This document shows, in pieces, positions 13,470 through 20,207 of a stretch of 21,533 nt of DNA; position 1 is the first letter of the stretch, and the number at the start of each line of letters is the position of its first letter. Source of the DNA: JAAYAN01 sp964437215 (GTDB taxonomy: Bacteria; Bacteroidota; Ignavibacteria; Ignavibacteriales; Melioribacteraceae); assembly GCA_964437215.1 (NCBI GenBank), contig CAYTFZ010000040.1, positions 1 through 21,533 on the forward strand. Direction: 5' to 3'. The notes beneath the pieces are model-generated. The model was not told the origin of the DNA, did no database searches, and saw only the letters and a program-made list of their open reading frames with translations. The position numbers were made by a program, and so were the translations under genes.

Positions 13470-13967
13470 TTATATCTCCAGCGAATCTTTTGCTATTTGT
13501 TTTGCGGAATTAAATGCAGTCAGGTTTGCTTCAAAACTGCGGGATGCTGCAATCATATCAACCATCTCGTTAATTACATTCACATTTGGCAGCTCAACAT
13601 AACCTTCGGCATTTGCATCAGGATGATCGGGCATATAAACCAATTCTCCGGGAGCTTTGTCTTCGCCAGTTTCTGTTTTAAACTTTCGCACAGCCTCAAC
13701 TTCGGGTGTTTGTACAGGGTTTAATCCGGTTATATGGCTGTTGTTGCTTCGCTTCATATCTATAGTTTTGCCTTGATAATCAAGGTTTAATTCAAATGAT
13801 TTTTTTTCGGTAACACTCAAAAATTTCTTTTTATAGGGAGTGCCTTCTTCAGTTTTAGTAGTGCCTGTATTTGCAATATTTTCCGCAATCAAATCCATTT
13901 TTCTCTTTTCGATACCCATACCGAAAGCACTTATGTTAAACGATGAAAACCTAGGAAATATTTTCAT
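13470..13967 (-). CDS. flgC: Flagellar proximal rod protein FlgC
   Basis: FlgC is a subunit of the proximal rod of the periplasmic drive shaft. The 165-residue product has the rod signature near the N-terminus (LIAENIANTGTTKTEEGTPYKKK, 26-48; ENIANT at 29-34). A central loop carries the typical PDHPDANAEGYVELPNVN segment (113-130), and the C-terminal helix (MVDMIAASRSFEANLTAFNSAK, about 136-157) matches it. Length is slightly above the roughly 135-150 usual. It follows flgB with a single nucleotide between TAA and ATG. Confidence 0.96.
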   Translation of the reverse strand: MKIFPRFSSFNISAFGMGIEKRKMDLIAENIANTGTTKTEEGTPYKKKFLSVTEKKSFELNLDYQGKTIDMKRSNNSHITGLNPVQTPEVEAVRKFKTETGEDKAPGELVYMPDHPDANAEGYVELPNVNVINEMVDMIAASRSFEANLTAFNSAKQIAKDSLEI

Positions 13968-13968
13968 T

Positions 13969-14355
13969 TTATGCCCCTTTTATTACATTGGAAATTGATT
14001 GATAATAACCGTTGATTTTACGGGCAGCGAATTTAAACATAATTGAGTTTTGTGCCATTTCTGCCATTTCCTGATTAATATCCACATTGTTCATTCCTGA
14101 TATATTTTCCTTATTCTGATCTTTTTCAACTTTAAAAGGAGTATCAGGATTTTCTGCCATTGCACTTATTTTAAAATGTCTTTCGTCTGTCCGTTTTAAT
14201 CCTGCATTTGCATTCTGAAGGACTTCATCAAATTCAACTTTTTCGCGCTTATAACCCACAGTGGCTACGTTAGCAATATTTTTTCCGATTACTTTTTGCT
14301 TTAAAGTTGACAGGTCCAAAACCTGTTCGAGCAATTTTACTGTGTTTGATGGCAT
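13969..14355 (-). CDS. flgB: Flagellar proximal rod protein FlgB
   Basis: FlgB is the most proximal rod subunit. The 128-residue product has the N-terminal rod segment with GKNIANVATVGYKREKVEF (23-41) and the C-terminal helical segment NVDINQEMAEMAQNSIMFKFA (93-113) that ends most rod proteins. It is the first gene of the flagellar operon. A sigma-54 promoter lies about 30 nt upstream and AAGAGG precedes the start. An overlapping out-of-frame ATG occurs 5 nt earlier (14358-14360), but only the ATG at 14353-14355 opens the flgB frame. Confidence 0.95.
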   Translation of the reverse strand: MPSNTVKLLEQVLDLSTLKQKVIGKNIANVATVGYKREKVEFDEVLQNANAGLKRTDERHFKISAMAENPDTPFKVEKDQNKENISGMNNVDINQEMAEMAQNSIMFKFAARKINGYYQSISNVIKGA

Positions 14356-14366
14356 ATCATAAACCT

Positions 14367-14379
14367 CTTGTTCAACAAG
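14367..14379. promoter_or_regulatory. 13-bp palindrome over the predicted flgB start site
   Basis: CTTGTT and AACAAG flank a single central base, a perfect palindrome covering about -4 to +9 of the predicted transcript. It could be a repressor operator or a 5'-end feature of the mRNA just before the ribosome-binding site. Confidence 0.35.
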
Positions 14380-14385
14380 CGTTTA

Positions 14386-14401
14386 TGCAAAACTGATGCC
14401 A
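14386..14401 (-). promoter_or_regulatory. Sigma-54 (RpoN) -24/-12 promoter
   Basis: On the minus strand the sequence is TGGCATCAGTTTTGCA. It matches the sigma-54 consensus TGGCAC-N5-TTGCA in 10 of 11 fixed positions, with the invariant GG and GC exactly 10 nt apart. Transcription is predicted to start near 14375, giving a 20-nt leader before flgB. The only mismatch is T for C at the last base of TGGCAC, which is common. Confidence 0.8.
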
Positions 14402-14425
14402 GATAAATGAAAGGGAAAAGTAGGT

Positions 14426-14470
14426 TTTAGCCGCTTATTATTAAATATTTATGGCTAAATTTGTACAAAT
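14426..14470. promoter_or_regulatory. Paired palindromes upstream of the sigma-54 promoter
   Basis: A perfect 12-bp palindrome ATTTGTACAAAT (14459-14470) abuts a perfect 7-bp inverted repeat TTTAGCC/GGCTAAA (14426-14432 and 14453-14459). Their centres lie about 90 and 67 bp before the predicted start of flgB transcription, plausible for an NtrC-type flagellar activator. Confidence 0.4.
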
Positions 14471-14478
14471 GGGAATTA

Positions 14479-14724
14479 TTATTCAGAGTAATCGAGAATA
14501 ACAGATTTGGTTTCGCCGCAGGAACAGATAAACTTAATTTCTTTAATATTGTCCTGGTCATCCTTTTTCAATACTATTTTTACTCCGCCGTGGCTGTCTT
14601 CTTCAATAGCAATTTTAGCAAAGCCTTTAATAACTGCATCTTTCGCTTTAATAACATTTCCGTTGCCGCTAATATTTCTGTAGGAAATATCTTTAAAAAC
14701 CTCATCTTTAAAATCTTCGCTCAT
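14479..14724 (-). CDS. Unrecognised 81-residue protein with a CxC motif
   Basis: This small acidic protein ends the chemotaxis operon. The first 20 residues are charged; the rest looks like a beta-rich domain (VIKAKDAVIKGFAKIAIEE, then VKIVLKK, then IKEIKFICSCGETKSVILDY). Cys67 and Cys69 form a CSCG motif near the C-terminus. One CxC pair could bind metal in a dimer or act as a redox or thiol site, but not a full zinc ribbon alone. No signal peptide or membrane segment is seen. I do not recognise it. The ATG overlaps the cheB stop by one base (TAATG), so it is very likely translated with cheB. The 123-bp promoter region of flgB follows. Confidence 0.8.
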   Translation of the reverse strand: MSEDFKDEVFKDISYRNISGNGNVIKAKDAVIKGFAKIAIEEDSHGGVKIVLKKDDQDNIKEIKFICSCGETKSVILDYSE

Positions 14725-15782
14725 TACACCACCTTATTAATTATATTTGCAATTTCTTCCAAAGGAGCAACAACATCGGCAAAATTATTATCAACAATTG
14801 CTTTTGGCATACCGTAAACTACACAACTTTCTTCATTTTGCGCTATACAAAAACCGCCGACCTGTTTTAATTTTTTCACACCTTCCAAACCGTCTTTGCC
14901 CATTCCTGTCATAATCAGCCCGAGAGTAAATTTTCCATAAGCATCAATAACCGAATCCATCATAACATCAACCGAGGGTCTGTGAAGAGTATTAGCCGGA
15001 TCTTCGGTAATTTTTATATATACTTCTGCACCCGTCTTCCTTAATTTCATATGAAATCCCCCGGGTGCAAGATAAACTGTTCCTCCGTTTACTTTTTCAC
15101 CATCTTCGGCTTCTTTCACTTTCAGTTTACTTAAAGTGTTTAATCTTTCGGCCAAGGATTTTGTAAATTTAGGCGGCATATGTTGAACAATAAAAATCGG
15201 ATATTTTATATTTTCGGAAAAGAATGGTACTACTTTCTGTAATGATAAAGGTCCTCCGGTTGAAATACCTAATGCCAAAGCTCTGTAAGGAATTCTTGGC
15301 AAATTCCCTTCAATAAGCTTTGCAGTTTCTTTTTTTTGCGGTTCAACTGTTTTTTGAAAAGTATAGGGTCGGAATACTCTCCTGCGGGCAATTGTTTTAA
15401 CTTTTCTTAATAGATCTTCTTTAATTTTAACAATGTTAACACTAACAAACGACATCTCTTTAGGAATAAAATCAACTGCTCCAAGCTCCAATGCCTTTAT
15501 TGTTGCATCCGCTCCTTCAGTTGTAAGCGAGCTTATCATCAGTACCGAAGTTGGACAATCCTGCATTATTTTTTTCAGAGCAGTAAGCCCGTCCATCCTC
15601 GGCATTTCAATATCTAAAGTTATAATATTAGGACGAAGTATTTTTGCAAGCTCATATCCTTCTAATCCGTCTCTGGCAAATCCTGCTATTTCAATATCCG
15701 GATCTGATTCCAGAAGTATTGAAAGTGATTTGCGCATAAACGCAGAGTCGTCAACAATTAAAACCCTTATCTTCTGTATCAA
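14724..15782 (-). CDS. cheB: Chemotaxis methylesterase CheB
   Basis: CheB removes methyl groups from receptor glutamates (and deamidates glutamines) when phosphorylated by CheA. It is the adaptation partner of CheR. The 352-residue product has an N-terminal receiver (1-125) with acidic residues 11-12, phospho-acceptor Asp57 and Lys108. A linker (about 126-165) follows, then the esterase domain with catalytic Ser174 (GISTGGP), His201 (VQHMP) and Asp297 (GMGKDG). The GMGKDGLEG loop and HRPSVDVMMDS are intact, so the enzyme should be active. The start is TTG (15780-15782), overlapping the cheA stop as TTGA. No ATG occurs before residue 16, inside the receiver, so the TTG start by coupling is favoured. 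Confidence 0.96.
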   Translation of the reverse strand: MIQKIRVLIVDDSAFMRKSLSILLESDPDIEIAGFARDGLEGYELAKILRPNIITLDIEMPRMDGLTALKKIMQDCPTSVLMISSLTTEGADATIKALELGAVDFIPKEMSFVSVNIVKIKEDLLRKVKTIARRRVFRPYTFQKTVEPQKKETAKLIEGNLPRIPYRALALGISTGGPLSLQKVVPFFSENIKYPIFIVQHMPPKFTKSLAERLNTLSKLKVKEAEDGEKVNGGTVYLAPGGFHMKLRKTGAEVYIKITEDPANTLHRPSVDVMMDSVIDAYGKFTLGLIMTGMGKDGLEGVKKLKQVGGFCIAQNEESCVVYGMPKAIVDNNFADVVAPLEEIANIINKVV

Positions 15783-17605
15783 TTTGCAATAGCCATTTTA
15801 TTTACTATTTCAGCAATATCAACAATCATTACAACTTTCCCGTCTCCCATAATTGCCGATCCGGCAATGCCTTCTATATTACCGAGATATTTTCCAAGCG
15901 ATTTAATTACAACCTCTTTCTGCCCTATTAAGCCGTCCACTTTTATTCCGAACTTTTTCTCGGCAATACCTACAATTACAACATACTGAAATTCCTGTCC
16001 TTCATCTTCACCTTCATTTTCATACAGAATCTTATCTATATTTAATAAAGGTAAAACTCTATCGCGCAGTTTTATAACTTCATTCTGATTAACGTAATAT
16101 ATTTTATCCTGCGCAACTCTAACCACTTCAATTACAGAACTTAACGGTATTACTATTATTTCTTCGCGTACATTAACAAGAAGTCCTTGAATAATAGCAA
16201 GCGTTAACGGAAGTTTAATTATAAATTTTGTACCTACTCCCACCTGCGATTCAATATTAATTATTCCGCGCAGTTTTGTAACGTTGGTTTTAACAACATC
16301 CATCCCTACGCCGCGTCCCGAAACGTTAGTAACTTTTTCGGCAGTTGAAAATCCTGGAAAGAAAATTAAATTTAGTGCATCCGAATCCGATAATTCTGCA
16401 GCTTTTTCAGCCGAAATCAATCCCTTGCTTACAGCTTTGCTTTTTATCTTTTCAGGATCTATTCCGTTACCGTCATCTTCAACGGTTATAATAATATTAT
16501 TGCCTTCGTGTTCGGCAGACATAATAACTGTTCCGCGAGGATTTTTACCCTTTTTCTCCCTGACTGCAGGAAGTTCTATTCCATGATCGGCTGAATTTCT
16601 TATAAGATGCACAAGCGGATCGTTTATTTCTTCTATAAGTGTTTTATCAAGCTCTGTTTCTTCGCCTTTAATTACAAGCTGAATATCTTTTTCTGCCTGT
16701 TTTGCAAGATCGCGTACAAGGCGGGGAAAACGGTTAAACACTTTACCTATTTTAATCATTCTGGTTTTCATTACCGATAACTGAAGCTCAGTCGTCATCA
16801 AATCAATCTGGCGGGTAGTTTCGGCAAGGTCGCGTGCAAGCTTTGTACCTTCGTATTGCAATCCTGCTTCACTGTTTATCTGCGAAAGCATATTACGCCC
16901 CAAAACAAGCTCCGATACAATATTCAACAAATCATCAAGCCTTTCTACATCAACACGAATTGTATTTTCGCCTTTTGAAGCAGTTATTTTCTTGTCATCA
17001 GCTTTTCCTGCAGAAACCTGTACAGTCTGTTTTTGTATTTCAATCTTTTCAAAATCTGTTTCTTTTTCTGCTTTTTCTTCTTTATCAGGAACAACTTCAG
17101 CTTTTTCTTCGGTTTCATTTCCATTTAATTCTGTAGAAGTTTCTTTAACGGCAGTAACCTTTTCTTTCGGCTGTTCTGCCTGCAATCCGCCTGAATTCAT
17201 ACCGTCAATTATCATCTGAAGCTTGTCAATTACATCATCAACAGGATATTCTTCATTCTTTTGTGTTTCAATAATCTCCACAAGTTCTTTCATACTGTCG
17301 AAAGCAATAAGAATTCCATCCATAATTTCAGGATTTATTCTGACTTCGCCTTTTCGCAGCTTATTTAAAATATCTTCACACCTGTGAGTGATTTTCTGGA
17401 GTTTTTCCAGTCCTAAAAAACCTGAAGTGCCTTTTATTGTGTGAAATGCTCTGAAGATTTTATTCAAAAAATCTGCATCATCCGGTCTGCTTTCAAGCTC
17501 AACAAGATCAACATCAAGCTGCTCAAATATTTCTTTGGTTTCGACAATAAAACTATCGAAAATTTCTTTCATATCCGGATCATTTAATAAGGAGTAGTCT
17601 GCCAT
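15779..17605 (-). CDS. cheA: Chemotaxis histidine kinase CheA
   Basis: CheA autophosphorylates in response to receptors and passes phosphate to CheY and CheB. Domains in the 608-residue product are as follows. The Hpt (P1) domain has phospho-His55 in FHTIKGTSGF. A Glu/Lys-rich, unstructured linker covers about 140-212. The P3 dimerisation helices cover 213-285. The P4 ATPase domain has the N-box (HLIRNSADHG, 333-342), G1 (DDGNG, 377-381), F-box (FFPGFST, 415-421) and G2 (GRGVGMDVV, 430-438). The P5 CheW-like domain covers about 468-605. All catalytic motifs are present. There is no recognisable folded P2 CheY/CheB-binding domain between P1 and P3. It starts 12 nt after the CheZ-like gene and overlaps cheB by 4 nt. 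Confidence 0.97.
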   Translation of the reverse strand: MADYSLLNDPDMKEIFDSFIVETKEIFEQLDVDLVELESRPDDADFLNKIFRAFHTIKGTSGFLGLEKLQKITHRCEDILNKLRKGEVRINPEIMDGILIAFDSMKELVEIIETQKNEEYPVDDVIDKLQMIIDGMNSGGLQAEQPKEKVTAVKETSTELNGNETEEKAEVVPDKEEKAEKETDFEKIEIQKQTVQVSAGKADDKKITASKGENTIRVDVERLDDLLNIVSELVLGRNMLSQINSEAGLQYEGTKLARDLAETTRQIDLMTTELQLSVMKTRMIKIGKVFNRFPRLVRDLAKQAEKDIQLVIKGEETELDKTLIEEINDPLVHLIRNSADHGIELPAVREKKGKNPRGTVIMSAEHEGNNIIITVEDDGNGIDPEKIKSKAVSKGLISAEKAAELSDSDALNLIFFPGFSTAEKVTNVSGRGVGMDVVKTNVTKLRGIINIESQVGVGTKFIIKLPLTLAIIQGLLVNVREEIIVIPLSSVIEVVRVAQDKIYYVNQNEVIKLRDRVLPLLNIDKILYENEGEDEGQEFQYVVIVGIAEKKFGIKVDGLIGQKEVVIKSLGKYLGNIEGIAGSAIMGDGKVVMIVDIAEIVNKMAIAN

Positions 17606-17617
17606 ATGGTTATTACC

Positions 17618-18466
17618 TTACGAAAATAATTTATCTATTTCATCCTGCGAAGCTTTACTGCTTCCTTTATCCTTAAACTCTTGTGTTTTATCTGATGACG
17701 CGGGCTTATTTGCATTTATCAAAGCATCAATTTCGGCTTGCGATGATTTATGTTCACTAATAACATTATCTGCAATTGTCTGTCTTTCATCTTTTGCATA
17801 CGAAGCATTCGGGTCGAAAGTTGCATTTTCGGGGGTTTCCATTTTCATACTTTGTATATCTTTTCGTATTTCGGATTTATCTATTTCATTAACAAGTGAT
17901 GCCAAACGGCTGTGTACAGAAGAAATAAGGTGATTTGTTGCGGCAAGCTGCTGAGCCGTAATATCCTGAACTTGCAGTGAAAGAGTTATTTTGTAAGAAT
18001 CTTCACTTATTTTTGCAATAGATTCAAGCAGATTTGCAATATTATCGGAATTTATTTCGTGCAGACAGTATTCATCAAAAGCTGCTTTTGCTTCAGAATC
18101 CTCACCTATTATATTGAGCAGTTTTCTTCTTTTTTCTTCTTTTATGCTTTCTCTTTCAAGCTCAATTTTTAATGTTCCTTCAATATTTCCAAGCGATTGA
18201 GTTATTTCATCAACTAAATCCAAAATTTCGGTTGTTGCCAATTCTGTTGCACTCGTTACATTGTCAATCTGCACGGATGCTTTTGGAATATCGTCAGTTG
18301 TTCTTGCAATGGATTTGTTAATATTTTCAAGCAAAGGCACAACATCTTTCATAAATTCTATAATACTTTGAATAATCGGCAGAATTTTTTCGCCGAATTG
18401 GAAAACATATTTTAAATCGCCCAGCTTATTAAATACTTGTACCATATTTGCATTGTTCTCGTTCAT
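17618..18466 (-). CDS. cheZ: CheZ-like CheY-P phosphatase with two tail docking motifs
   Basis: The 282-residue product is mostly helical. Residues 165-173 read QVQDITAQQ, matching the CheZ catalytic signature QDxTxQ. Asp168 and Gln172 align with E. coli Asp143 and Gln147, the residues that coordinate Mg and position water on CheY-P. Flanking helices (about 85-163 and 174-200) fit the long CheZ helical hairpin. The tail (about 205-282) is Ser/Lys/Asp-rich and disordered-looking. It carries two short motifs, SQAEIDALI (242-250) and SQDEIDKLF (273-281), the latter one residue from the C-terminus. CheZ proteins bind CheY through a C-terminal peptide, and FliM binds it through an N-terminal SQxEIDAL peptide. 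Position between cheY and cheA supports the call. Length exceeds the 214 residues of E. coli CheZ. Confidence 0.78.
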   Translation of the reverse strand: MNENNANMVQVFNKLGDLKYVFQFGEKILPIIQSIIEFMKDVVPLLENINKSIARTTDDIPKASVQIDNVTSATELATTEILDLVDEITQSLGNIEGTLKIELERESIKEEKRRKLLNIIGEDSEAKAAFDEYCLHEINSDNIANLLESIAKISEDSYKITLSLQVQDITAQQLAATNHLISSVHSRLASLVNEIDKSEIRKDIQSMKMETPENATFDPNASYAKDERQTIADNVISEHKSSQAEIDALINANKPASSDKTQEFKDKGSSKASQDEIDKLFS

Positions 18467-18477
18467 TTTTATCTCTT

Positions 18478-18855
18478 TTAAGAGTTAGCTAATATCTGAT
18501 CTATTTTTTCTTTAAGAACTTGTGGTGTGAAAGGTTTAACTACATAATTCGATACTTTCGCTTGTAAGGCTTCCACAATATCTTCTTTTACTCCGCGTGT
18601 TGTTACCATAAGAATTGGTAGAGCTGCAGTTGTTGCACCCGACCTGATTTTTTTTGTAAGTTCCAAACCGGTAACATTAGGCATATTCCAGTCGGTTATT
18701 ACAAAATTTATGGAGCTGTCGGCTTCCAGTTTTGCAATAGCATCACCGCCGTCAACTGCTTCCACGTAGTTATCGAAACCGAGGTTTTTAAGAGAATTGA
18801 TTACTATTCTCCGCATAGTAACCGAGTCGTCAACAACTAAGAATTTTAGGCTCAT
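18478..18855 (-). CDS. cheY: CheY-type response regulator (second of two)
   Basis: A stand-alone receiver of 125 residues, the usual CheY length. It shows the acidic pair Asp9-Asp10, phospho-acceptor Asp55 (FVITDWNMPNVTG), Thr85 in the switch strand (PILMVTT), Tyr104 and Lys107 (NYVVKPFT). ITDWNMP and YVVKPFT are the hallmarks of CheYs that bind FliM. Of the two receivers here this is the closer to classical CheY and the likelier motor-binding one. It lies 23 nt after the first receiver and 11 nt before the CheZ-like phosphatase, its expected partner. Upstream AGGAAA serves as ribosome-binding site. Confidence 0.93.
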   Translation of the reverse strand: MSLKFLVVDDSVTMRRIVINSLKNLGFDNYVEAVDGGDAIAKLEADSSINFVITDWNMPNVTGLELTKKIRSGATTAALPILMVTTRGVKEDIVEALQAKVSNYVVKPFTPQVLKEKIDQILANS

Positions 18856-18878
18856 TTTTTATTTCCTGCTTTTAATTT

Positions 18879-19244
18879 TTAACTTAAATATTTAGACACT
18901 TCGTACCGTATTCTTTTGGGATCAAACGGCTTTACAAGATACGAATTTGCTCCGCAGCTCATGCCTTTTTCAATTTCTTCGCTGCCGGCAAGCGACGAAA
19001 GGATTATTATAGGAATTTCCTTATAATCCTCATTTTCCCTAACAGCTTTTATTAATTCGAATCCATCCAGATTAGGCATATTTAAATCCGTAATTAAAAG
19101 ATCAACTTTTTTGGATGGTAATAATTCCATTGCTTCCATCCCATCGCAAGCTGCAATTACTTCATAACCTTGCATTGTAAGCGAAAACGCAACAAATTTT
19201 CTTATTGTCGGGGAATCATCCGCAATAAGGATTACTTTTTTCAT
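18879..19244 (-). CDS. CheY-like receiver protein (first of two)
   Basis: A 121-residue single-domain receiver with Asp9-Asp10, phospho-acceptor Asp53 (LLITDLNMPNLDG), Ser83 in place of the usual Thr, Tyr102 and Lys105 (SYLVKPF). All residues needed for phosphorylation are present. The switch strand reads IIILSSLAG, and the helix 4 surface differs from the second receiver. It may not serve FliM but act as a phosphate sink or a receiver for another output. AAGGAG, overlapping the cheR stop, lies 10 nt before the ATG. It is the second complete gene of the operon. Confidence 0.92.
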   Translation of the reverse strand: MKKVILIADDSPTIRKFVAFSLTMQGYEVIAACDGMEAMELLPSKKVDLLITDLNMPNLDGFELIKAVRENEDYKEIPIIILSSLAGSEEIEKGMSCGANSYLVKPFDPKRIRYEVSKYLS

Positions 19245-19251
19245 TGGAATA

Positions 19252-20193
19252 CTACTCCTTTTTATATCCTATTGTTTTAGGGAAACTTACTAATTTAAAT
19301 GCCTTCGAAATTCCGTGAAGAGTTTCGGAATATCCGATAAACAGATAGCCATCGCGGTTAAGCGAATTATAAAGACTGTTTATTACTTTTATTTTCGATC
19401 TCGTATCAAAATATATAAGCACGTTTGCACAAAAGATTATATCGAACCCGGTCATCATTTTCATACCTGAATCATCTGCAAGATTCAACTCTTTAAATGT
19501 TACCATTCGTTTTATATCGGGAATAATTTCCCAGGCATTTCCGTCTTGTTTAAAGTATTTTTTCAAATAATACGGTGGTGTATTTCTTATTGAATATTCT
19601 TTGTAAATTCCGCTTTTTGCTGTTTCTAAAACTGCATAATTTATATCGGTGCCAATTATTTCCAGCGTAAGTCCGGGATATTTTGGACGAAGCATTTCCC
19701 AAATTACCATTGCAACAGAATATGCTTCTTCACCAGAAGACGAAGCAGCGCTCCATATGCGCAGCTTATTTTTATTCATCCTTCCGTTCGATTCCAAGAG
19801 ACCCGGAACAACAGTAGTAACAAGCGCATCAAGCTGTGGCTGGTTTCGGAAAAAGAATGTTTCGTTTATAGTAATTACTTCGAATAAATACTTAAGTTCG
19901 TTCTTCCGGTTCGGTCCCGATTTCACATATTCATAATATTTTTCGAATGTTCCGAGATTTAAATATGATATTCTTTTCTGAAGTCTGCTTTCCAGCAAAT
20001 ATTTCTTGTTATCCTGGAAATAAATTCCGGATAATTCATAAATCAGGTCTCGCCATTCCTGAAAGGCAGCATCCGAAAATCCTGCCGCCGGTATTGCACC
20101 TGAAGAGGGCATAATTCCGCCTGCTTTATTCCCTAAAGTAAAGCTGAATGTAGACGTATTTTTTCTGAGGGGCGAAGAAAATTGATTAATCAT
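19252..20193 (-). CDS. cheR: Chemotaxis receptor methyltransferase CheR
   Basis: CheR transfers methyl groups from S-adenosylmethionine to receptor glutamates. The 313-residue product has an extra N-terminal tail of about 38 residues. The all-helical CheR N-domain follows (39-110, GFSDAAFQEWRDLIYELSGI), then ETFFFR (111-116), then the SAM-binding fold: WSAASSSGEEAYS (147-159, motif I), GTDIN (181-185), and FDIIFCANVLIYFD (250-263). In the last motif the enterobacterial enzyme has CRNVMIYF; here Ala256 replaces the Arg while Asn257 and Tyr261 remain. Arg116 of ETFFFR is intact. It begins 14 nt after the HEAT gene, with weak GGTAAGG as ribosome-binding site. An internal ATG at residue 28 is possible but not favoured. 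Confidence 0.95.
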   Translation of the reverse strand: MINQFSSPLRKNTSTFSFTLGNKAGGIMPSSGAIPAAGFSDAAFQEWRDLIYELSGIYFQDNKKYLLESRLQKRISYLNLGTFEKYYEYVKSGPNRKNELKYLFEVITINETFFFRNQPQLDALVTTVVPGLLESNGRMNKNKLRIWSAASSSGEEAYSVAMVIWEMLRPKYPGLTLEIIGTDINYAVLETAKSGIYKEYSIRNTPPYYLKKYFKQDGNAWEIIPDIKRMVTFKELNLADDSGMKMMTGFDIIFCANVLIYFDTRSKIKVINSLYNSLNRDGYLFIGYSETLHGISKAFKLVSFPKTIGYKKE

Positions 20194-20207
20194 AATTATT
20201 GCCTTAC

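Larger units (their letters stand above)
14356..14478 (-). promoter_or_regulatory. Promoter/operator region of the flgB operon
   Basis: This 123-bp gap separates the chemotaxis operon from the flagellar operon. Read on the minus strand it contains a 12-bp perfect palindrome, then a 7-bp inverted repeat with a 20-nt AT-rich spacer, then a sigma-54 -24/-12 element, then a 13-bp palindrome over the likely transcription start, then the flgB ribosome-binding site. The two upstream repeats lie roughly 65-95 bp before the predicted start, where enhancer-binding proteins of sigma-54 promoters often bind. The 7-bp repeat could alternatively be a weak terminator of the chemotaxis operon. Confidence 0.6.
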
